From Euzebyales bacterium (GTDB taxonomy: Bacteria > Actinomycetota > Nitriliruptoria > Euzebyales > JAHELV01): DNA of 42,549 bases. Below, one piece after another: positions 37,142 to 42,549 of the stretch (position 1 is the stretch's first letter; each line of letters begins with the position of its first letter). The notes under the pieces were generated by a model. The model did no database searches. It had not been told where the DNA came from and saw only the letters and a program-made list of their open reading frames with translations. The stretch spans positions 1-42,549 of the forward strand of contig DATHVN010000224.1 in NCBI GenBank assembly GCA_035461305.1, given 5' to 3'. Made by a program: the position numbers and the translations under genes.

Positions 37142-38082
37142 GTGAAGTGGCGTCGCATGGGTCGGCAGGGCCGGATCGACGATCGGCGCGGATCCGGCCG
37201 GGTCGGACGCTCGGGCACCGGCATGTTCGGGATCCCGATCGGCGGCAAGGTGAGCCTGCCGGTGCTGATCGTCGTCGCGATCGCGTTCTTCTTCGTCAAC
37301 AGCGGGTTCGGCGACGGCGGTGTCGGCGTCAACGTGCCGCTCGACCAGTTCCCCGGCGTGGTCCAGGCGGCCCCCGAAGGCCAGGCGTCGGTGCCCAACG
37401 CGCCGCCGGCTGACGAGGGCGGTCGGTTCGTCGCCCAGGTCACCCGTGACATCGAGGAGCTGTGGCAGGACGAGTTCGACGCCGCGGGACGGCGCTACGA
37501 CCCGGTGGGACCTGCACGCACGTTGGCGGAGACCGAGCAGCGGCCGGGGCCGGTCGTGTCCGCGGCAGCACACGCACCGGCTGCGGGATCGGGTCGGCCG
37601 AGACCGGGCCGTTCTACTGCCCGGCCGATGAGCGTGTGTACATCGACCTCAGCTTCTACGACGAGCTGTCACGCCGGTTCGGCGCGTCGGGTGACTTCGC
37701 GCAGGCCTACGTGCTTGCGCACGAGGTCGGCCACCACGTCCAGCACCTGCTCGGCATCGACCGCGAGGTCCAGCAGCTGACGCAACGCGACCCCGGCCTG
37801 CGCAACGAGGTGTCCATCCGGCAGGAGCTGCAGGCCGACTGCTTCGCCGGTGTCTGGGCGCATTCTGTCTACGAGCGCCAGCTCATGGACGAGGGCGACA
37901 TCGAGGAAGGGCTGCGCGCCGCGGCCGCGATCGGCGACGATCGGATCCAGGAGCAGACGACCGGACGGATCTCCCCGGAGACCTGGACCCACGGCTCGTC
38001 GGAGCAACGAGTCAGCTGGCTGCGCCGCGGCTTCGAGTCGGGGTCACCCGACCAGTGCGACACGTTCTCCTCCGACGTCTGA
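37142..38082 (+). pseudogene. YpfJ-type neutral zinc metallopeptidase with internal frameshift
   Basis: The GTG at 37142 (GGAG upstream) opens MKWRRMGRQGRIDDRRG, a membrane helix (PVLIVVAIAFFFVNSG) and the first half of the domain, ending at [10 protein letters not shown]. Homology then jumps to another frame with [34 protein letters not shown] and [18 protein letters not shown] (HExxH zinc site). The C-terminus is complete ([24 protein letters not shown]). A single missing T in GTGTCCGCGG (about 37557-37561) would rejoin the halves as [13 protein letters not shown]. Either the gene is newly inactivated or the sequence has an error there. Confidence 0.85.
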
Positions 38083-38119
38083 TGCGCGGGATGGTGTGCC
38101 CCCACGGCGCGCTCGGTGG

Positions 38120-38227
38120 TCAGCCGAGGATCCGGGGGATCAGTGCCCCGACGAACCCGAGCGTGAAGCCGAGCAGGCCGACGCGTCGCCACCACTGGCT
38201 ATGGAACATGCTGGTGATGCTTGACAT
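38120..38227 (-). CDS. Small membrane protein, 35 residues
   Basis: The frame opens MSSITSMFHSQWWRR and then has one hydrophobic helix (VGLLGFTLGFVGALIP) and the basic end RILG. A GGGAG ribosome-binding site lies 4 bases before the ATG. The start, a single helix and positive flanks fit a real small membrane protein, but no family was recognised. It ends 37 bp from the convergent metallopeptidase stop. Confidence 0.5.
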   Translation of the reverse strand: MSSITSMFHSQWWRRVGLLGFTLGFVGALIPRILG

Positions 38228-38401
38228 GGTGCTCCCGCCTCGACGATGTCGGATCATGTGCCGATCCGAGTCACCGCACAGCCTCTGTGTACATCCCACG
38301 TGACGCATACCCACAAATAGTGATTCCTCGTGCGTCACATTGACGTCGCAGAGCGTGCATCTGATTGCCGAACATGCGAACACACGCGTCGGCGACATGT
38401 T

Positions 38402-38440
38402 CGAGGGCGAGTCGTGTGGGGGGAACACGACTCGCCCTCG
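38402..38440. terminator. Perfect 16-bp hairpin with GGGGGGA loop
   Basis: CGAGGGCGAGTCGTGT pairs perfectly with ACACGACTCGCCCTCG around a 7-base loop, GGGGGGA. No U-tract follows on either strand. It lies 175 bp from the 35-residue gene and 245 bp from the next minus-strand gene, so it terminates neither at usual distance. It could be a structured RNA or protein-binding element. Confidence 0.55.
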
Positions 38441-38571
38441 ACCTGTACGACCGTCCGCCATCGGCCGTGTCCGACAGATTGCGCCCACCGAGGCGGCGTT
38501 CGGGACCCGGCGATGCAACGCGCTTGCGACTGCGTGCCAATCATAGGGCAACGAACGTCACAAAGAGAAAT

Positions 38572-38613
38572 CCGGGGCCAGGCTGCGGAGGGGGGAGACG
38601 CAACCTGGCCCGG
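38572..38613 (-). terminator. Imperfect hairpin with G-rich loop after the 38685 gene
   Basis: CCGGGGCCAGGCTGCG (38572-38587) pairs with CGCAACCTGGCCCGG (38599-38613) with small mismatches, around the loop GAGGGGGGAGA. It lies 71 bp past the stop of the minus-strand gene at 38685 and may be its terminator. The G6 core of the loop resembles the neighbouring hairpin. Confidence 0.5.
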
Positions 38614-38684
38614 AGCCGTGTGCACCTCCCGCCATGCGTACGGCTCACTCGACAGAATGTCGACATGCGCCGGATCCGACATCA

Positions 38685-39311
38685 TCAACTCTGACGATTC
38701 TGTGCAAGGCCCTCATCCACGGAGCGGACGGGACGCGGCCGGCGCCGCACCTGCGTCCACACGGACCAGCCACCGAGTACCGCTCCGAGCAACAGGGCGA
38801 CGACCTGCGACTGCCGCTGACGGGTGCGCACCCAGGCCGCGACACGCGTCTGGACGCGCGTCTCCGGTCCATCCACCGAGAGGGTCGCGGTGATGCCCTC
38901 GCGGTTGAGCACCGCGCGGTCCAACCCCGACGCACTCACGTCCCAGCGCAGCCGGCGGGCGTGGGCGACGACCGCCGGCAGGCCGGCGTCCGGTGTCGGG
39001 AACCGTACCGCGTAGCGCCGGTCGAAGGCGCCGTAGTGCTCGACCTGCTCGACCGGCGGCTGGGCGGCGTCGACGTCCGGGGCCAGACGCTGCGCGCCGA
39101 GCTCGAGGAGCGTGAACCGGGGTTGGAGCCACAGGCCGATGACGGTGACCAGCAGCCACGTCACCAGGGCTCCGAACACCACACCGGCGACCAGCAGCGT
39201 GGGCCGGTGTCCGGCACTGTCGAGGCGACGGATCCGGGCGCCGGCGCGCTGGCGCAGCGATGGAGGCGGCGGTGGGATCGGCCCCTCGGACCGCCCGGTC
39301 GGTGACTGCAT
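38685..39311 (-). CDS. Two-helix membrane protein of unknown function
   Basis: A 208-residue protein. A Pro-rich basic N-terminus (GPIPPPPPSLRQRAGARIRR) precedes a membrane helix (about residues 38-62). An external domain of about 95 residues contains AVRFPTPDAGLPAVVAHARR and ITATLSVDGPE. A second helix lies at about residues 168-188 (QVVALLLGAVLGGWSVW) and the tail is basic. No family was recognised. It lies 27 bp downstream of the pseudokinase-propeller gene on the same strand and is probably co-transcribed, so it may work with that receptor. Confidence 0.75.
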   Translation of the reverse strand: MQSPTGRSEGPIPPPPPSLRQRAGARIRRLDSAGHRPTLLVAGVVFGALVTWLLVTVIGLWLQPRFTLLELGAQRLAPDVDAAQPPVEQVEHYGAFDRRYAVRFPTPDAGLPAVVAHARRLRWDVSASGLDRAVLNREGITATLSVDGPETRVQTRVAAWVRTRQRQSQVVALLLGAVLGGWSVWTQVRRRPRPVRSVDEGLAQNRQS

Positions 39312-39338
39312 GGGCCCACCTGCGTGCCGGTCGTGCCG

Positions 39339-41474
39339 TCAGCCACCGACCACGGCGTCGATGTCGATGCGACGCACGCGGCCGTCGGCGGTACCCACGA
39401 CCAGCCAGCGTCCGTGCGCCGCCAGCGCCGTCACCTCCCCGAGGTCCGCCACGGAGAACAGCTCGGTGCCCTCCACCGGGTCGAGTCCCACGATCCCGCC
39501 GTCGGCATCGGCGACGACGACGGCGGCACGGCTGACTGCCACGACGTTCTCGGGGCTCCCGGGCGACACGCTCCACGACGGCGCGCCCACCTCGTGGTCG
39601 ACGGCGATCACCGCACGCGACGTCGCCGCGACCACGCCGTTGGACGTGGCGAACAGGCGGGGGCGCTGGCTGCTGGCGCCGGGCACCGGTGCGCACCAGT
39701 CCACCACCCCGTCCGTGGCTCCGTGCTGGCAGACCTCGCCGTCGCGGGTGACCAGCGCGACGCCGTCGCGCGTGGCTGCGAGTGCCGGCCACGTGTCGGC
39801 CACGTCGACCTCCCACATCGGACCGCTGATCTGCCGGGGGCCGACCGCCGTCTCCGCCGATGTCGCGGGGTCCATGGCGGCCAGCCGACCGCCCTGGAGG
39901 GCATAGGTCAGATCGCTGCCGACCTCCACCGTCAGCCGCGCATCGACGAGCTCCGACCGGCTGTGCACGTGCCACCGCTCGGCACCGTCACCTACCCCGA
40001 CCGCCAGCACCTGCGAGTCCGTGGCCGTCCCGGCCGCGCCGACGACCGCGCCGTCGGCGACGTGCAGCGACCTGGTCGGCGCCTGCTGGCTCCTCCACCG
40101 GACCTCGCCGGTACGCCTGTCAAGGACGGTCAGCTGGTCACCGCCATGAGCGACCAAGCCGTCACCGGCGGCGACCCCCTGCGTGCCTCCCGTCTCGGCC
40201 CGCCACCGCACCTGCCCGGCCGCGGGGCGCAGGTTCGTGACCAGGCCGTCGTCGTCGATCGCCAGGACCATGCCGCCCATCGCCTGAAGCTCCACGACGG
40301 CGGCGTCGGAGACCTCCGTCGACCACCGCGACGGGTCCACAGGCGTCGCGGAGGTCGCAGTGGTCGGCGTCGCCTCGGCCGCCGCCTCGGTCACCGCCGC
40401 GACCGCGGCGGCTTCGCCGGGCGCGTCCTCCGTCGCGGACGATGCGTCCCCCTCGTTGAGCAGCAGCCACAGCACCAACCCGACGACCACCATGCCGAGG
40501 CCTGCGAGCACCAGCGGCCATGGCGTGCCCCTCCCCCGGGCGTCGGGGTCCTCGTCCACACCCTCGGGGCCGGCAGCGACCGGGACGGCGGCACCAGCGC
40601 CAGCGTCGCGGGCCGGCAACGCCGCGTTGATGAGGATCCCGCACGTGGCGAAGCGCTCCGCGGGCTGCTTGCTCATGGCGCGCTGCAGCGCGGCAGACGT
40701 GCTTGCGGCAGCGGACGGATCGATGTCGCCGAGTGGCGGCGGCGTCGCCATGAGATGGGCGCCGTAGAGCTTGGAGCGGCTGTCGCGTTCGAACGGCGGC
40801 GCGCCGACGAGCGTGTGGTACAGCGCGCAGGCCAGGGCGTACTGGTCACTGGCGGGCGTGATCGGCTCACCGCGCAGCTGCTCCGGTGCGACGTAGAGCA
40901 GGTCGTCGATCGGCCCGCCGCGCGCCTCGTGGGCCAGTCGCTCCCTCAGGAGCAGCGACGACCCGAAGCCCACCAGGTACCCGACGTACGCCAGGCCCTT
41001 CCCGCTGCTTGGACCGATCCAGATCGTCCGCGGACTCAGCGCGCCGTGCACGACGTCGGCGCGGTGCGCCGCGTCGAGCCCACCTGCCAGTTGCGCGAAG
41101 ATCGCCAGCGCAGCGGACTCGTTGATCGAGCCACCGTGAGCCACCATGTCGCCGAGCGGAACCGCGCGGATGAACGGCGTGGCGACGTACGGGTGACCGT
41201 CGATCACCCCGAGGTCACGGGGACGGACGATCGACGGGTGGTCGACCGCCCCTGCCTTCTGGGCGGCGGCCAGGAACTGCTGGACCAGCTCAGCGGCGTG
41301 CGCGCTGCCGTCGTCGAAGCGGGCGGCGATGCGCACGGCGAACTGGGCCGTTCCAGCCCGGGACGGGGAACCGGAGTCGTCGGTCGTCGCGAAGTACGTC
41401 GTGCTGATCGCGTCCGTCGCGATCGATCGGAGCAGCCGGTAGGGTCCGAACGCACGGCCCGCTGCCGGGCTCAC
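39339..41474 (-). CDS. Predicted pseudokinase with C-terminal PQQ-like beta-propeller
   Basis: A 711-residue membrane protein. Residues 10-290 follow the Ser/Thr kinase fold (FGPYRLLRSIATD, LYVAPEQLRGEPITPASDQYAL, the APE and D-x-Y-A-L marks), but catalytic residues are lost. The ATP-lysine strand reads FAVRIA (R48), the HRD loop reads VHGALSPRT (143-150), and DFG reads GFG (169-171). A membrane helix follows at about residues 319-339, then repeated W-R/W-x-beta blades (about 380-711; QVRWRAETGG, GEVRWRSQQ, APSWSVSPG) of a PQQ-like propeller outside the cell. It may sense a ligand and scaffold signalling without phosphotransfer. The start is the GTG at 41474. Confidence 0.9.
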   Translation of the reverse strand: MSPAAGRAFGPYRLLRSIATDAISTTYFATTDDSGSPSRAGTAQFAVRIAARFDDGSAHAAELVQQFLAAAQKAGAVDHPSIVRPRDLGVIDGHPYVATPFIRAVPLGDMVAHGGSINESAALAIFAQLAGGLDAAHRADVVHGALSPRTIWIGPSSGKGLAYVGYLVGFGSSLLLRERLAHEARGGPIDDLLYVAPEQLRGEPITPASDQYALACALYHTLVGAPPFERDSRSKLYGAHLMATPPPLGDIDPSAAASTSAALQRAMSKQPAERFATCGILINAALPARDAGAGAAVPVAAGPEGVDEDPDARGRGTPWPLVLAGLGMVVVGLVLWLLLNEGDASSATEDAPGEAAAVAAVTEAAAEATPTTATSATPVDPSRWSTEVSDAAVVELQAMGGMVLAIDDDGLVTNLRPAAGQVRWRAETGGTQGVAAGDGLVAHGGDQLTVLDRRTGEVRWRSQQAPTRSLHVADGAVVGAAGTATDSQVLAVGVGDGAERWHVHSRSELVDARLTVEVGSDLTYALQGGRLAAMDPATSAETAVGPRQISGPMWEVDVADTWPALAATRDGVALVTRDGEVCQHGATDGVVDWCAPVPGASSQRPRLFATSNGVVAATSRAVIAVDHEVGAPSWSVSPGSPENVVAVSRAAVVVADADGGIVGLDPVEGTELFSVADLGEVTALAAHGRWLVVGTADGRVRRIDIDAVVGG

Positions 41475-41518
41475 GTGTCCATCACGTCCGCGCGCGTAGG
41501 CATGGTCCGCTGGCGCAT
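41471..41518 (-). CDS. Possible mini-ORF before the pseudokinase gene
   Basis: MRQRTMPTRADVMDT, 15 residues. Its TGA overlaps the GTG of the pseudokinase gene (GTGA). The end GATGGACACGTGAG resembles the leader repeat's GATGGACACACGTCATGAG with bases missing. Its own ribosome-binding site is weak (TATGGGACC), and no upstream gene overlaps it. It may be chance. Confidence 0.25.
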   Translation of the reverse strand: MRQRTMPTRADVMDT

Positions 41519-41593
41519 GGTCCCATACGATACATGTGACCCGACGGCGGATCGCCCGCCGGGACCGCGACCCCGGACACCCGTATGCATCGG

Positions 41594-42549
41594 TCAGTCT
41601 CTGAGGTTGCGCGTCGCCGGGACGAGGCGCAGGAGATCGGTCGTCGCAGCCGTGACCGCCGGCGAGCTCCAACGCATCGGGATCGACCCCCCGGTGGCCC
41701 ACCGGTCGACCTGGTCGGTGTAATGGTCCGAGAAGGCGTGCCCCGACACGCCCGTCAGATCGACCCAGCGCGACGCGTCGAGATCGGACAGGTCGACGAC
41801 CATCCGCATCGACGGCACCCAGTCGACCTCGTAGCCCACGGCGGCGTCCCAGCCGGTGGCGTTGACGATCGACGAGCCGCCACCGAGCTCCCACGGCCCG
41901 CGGTTGAGCAGCCGGCCGACCAGCCCGATGTCGGACTGTCCGACGGTCTGGTTCTCCAGGTCGAGGGTGTGCAGGTGGCCCCAGGCCCAGCCGTCGACGC
42001 GGCGCGACTGCCGCCGGGTGAGCTCGTCACGCGCCTGCTGCATCGCCTGGACGAGGATGTCGTCACGGCCCTCGCGGATGCCCTCGGTGTCCACGTCGTC
42101 CCACCAGAGGTTGTTCGGCTCCTCCAGCAGCCCCGCGACCACCTCGAACCAGCGCGCGTCGCCGTCCGGCTGCACCGAGGCGGGCAGCTCGTCGGCGAAG
42201 GTCAGCTCCAGCAGGTTCTTCCACACCACGTTGAAGTACGCCGCCGCGGCCGAGTCCGCCGGCTGGGTGAAGTCCCAGCCCTCCAGCAGGGCCTGCCCCT
42301 CGGCGTAGTAGCCCAGCCCCGGCGTGACGTCGAGCAGGTAGGGGACCAGCACCGGGGCGAACCCGTTGCGCGTGTCGAGCTGGATGGCCGCCATGTCGTC
42401 GGGGTGCAGCGTGCCGCGCTTCTCGAGCAGGTCGACGATCCGTTGGCTGCGGTAGCCGTAGGCCCAGGAGTCACCGAGGTAGTAGGGATAGCCCTCACCG
42501 ACGACGGCCTGGTTGGCGGTGACGATGAAGCCGTCCTCGGGGTCGAGCA
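41594..42549 (-). CDS. Penicillin acylase family protein (C-terminal part)
   Basis: The frame is open to the window edge, so the gene is cut at its 5' side. Visible marks of the N-terminal-nucleophile penicillin amidase family are DPEDGFIVTANQ, GYPYYLGDSWAYGYRSQRI, HPDDMAAIQLDTRN, WAWGHLHTLDLEN and the C-terminal ASRWVDLTGVSGHAFSDHY. The catalytic Ser and the pro-peptide lie outside the window. The family deacylates beta-lactams, acyl-homoserine lactones or lipopeptides after export. The ATG at 42394 lies inside this conserved region and is not the start. Confidence 0.9.
   Translation of the reverse strand, partial: LDPEDGFIVTANQAVVGEGYPYYLGDSWAYGYRSQRIVDLLEKRGTLHPDDMAAIQLDTRNGFAPVLVPYLLDVTPGLGYYAEGQALLEGWDFTQPADSAAAAYFNVVWKNLLELTFADELPASVQPDGDARWFEVVAGLLEEPNNLWWDDVDTEGIREGRDDILVQAMQQARDELTRRQSRRVDGWAWGHLHTLDLENQTVGQSDIGLVGRLLNRGPWELGGGSSIVNATGWDAAVGYEVDWVPSMRMVVDLSDLDASRWVDLTGVSGHAFSDHYTDQVDRWATGGSIPMRWSSPAVTAATTDLLRLVPATRNLRD

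Larger units (their letters stand above)
38228..38684. other. Non-coding region with two G-loop hairpins
   Basis: 457 bp without a credible gene; the open frames here overlap on both strands with no consistent composition. The region is less GC-rich than its surroundings in places (for example CAAATAGTGATTCC near 38315). It holds two large hairpins, listed separately. It must also contain the promoter of the 35-residue gene. A small RNA is conceivable but unproven. Confidence 0.5.

Noticed and set aside
1-42549. tRNA, rRNA or CRISPR features
   Set aside because: No cloverleaf with a CCA end, ribosomal core sequence or regularly spaced repeat array was seen on either strand. The only tandem repeats are the two-unit leader repeats.

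Overview
The window is high-GC chromosomal DNA from an actinobacterium. The evidence is mshA (mycothiol synthesis, an actinobacterial trait), an RsiG-like small protein, a HbhA/XRE-type gene pair, frequent GTG starts and a probable leaderless promoter. Gene families also found in Mycobacterium tuberculosis Rv0474-Rv0502 recur here in scattered order. A deep-branching, possibly salt-adapted lineage such as Nitriliruptoria would fit the gene content, but that placement is inference. No rRNA, tRNA or CRISPR array was recognised.

Layout. 1-4.35 kb: a caa3-type cytochrome oxidase operon (subunit II-cytochrome c, subunit I, subunit III, a small membrane protein, CtaG), ending in a hairpin shared with the convergent acyltransferase. 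4.4-6.5 kb (minus): an SDR epimerase and an acyltransferase. 6.8-11.2 kb: a cell-surface module (DUF4397 protein, sortase, ECF sigma, anti-sigma) whose DUF4397 gene is split by a 1.44-kb integrated element. 11.3-16.8 kb (minus): a phosphatase-like protein, an AcuC-type deacetylase and a MacB-like ABC/HlyD export operon. 17.1-20.9 kb: an OpuC/ProU-type osmoprotectant importer. 21-24.2 kb: two divergent GT-C glycosyltransferases. 24.4-28.2 kb: an aldehyde dehydrogenase, enolase-superfamily and alcohol dehydrogenase operon. 28.2-31 kb (minus): proC, proline dehydrogenase and a nicotinamidase-like hydrolase. 31.2-36.2 kb (minus): a VOC protein, YbjN-mshA, a HbhA-like/XRE pair, asparaginase II and an RsiG-like protein. 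36.5-38.1 kb: a PH-like membrane protein and a frameshifted YpfJ metallopeptidase. 38.1-42.5 kb (minus): small membrane proteins, a predicted pseudokinase with a beta-propeller, and a penicillin acylase running off the window.

The most unusual signal is a dispersed leader repeat of about 38 bp placed exactly at gene junctions. At ctaD/ctaE (two tandem copies) and opuCA/opuCD it encodes a peptide ending SSSDSGRHTS. Its start codon overlaps the upstream gene's stop, and its stop overlaps the next gene's ATG. A strong Shine-Dalgarno sequence precedes the mini-ORF rather than the downstream gene. Diverged copies sit before the acyltransferase, the alcohol dehydrogenase and proC, and an unrelated mini-ORF fills the same role between sigma and anti-sigma. 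This looks like a reusable translational-coupling cassette.

Other points of note: an oxidase subunit I with Ile and Ala where the proton-channel Glu and Lys normally sit; an integrated element whose 9-bp ends recombine in silico to restore the host reading frame exactly; and a receptor-like protein lacking all the kinase catalytic residues.
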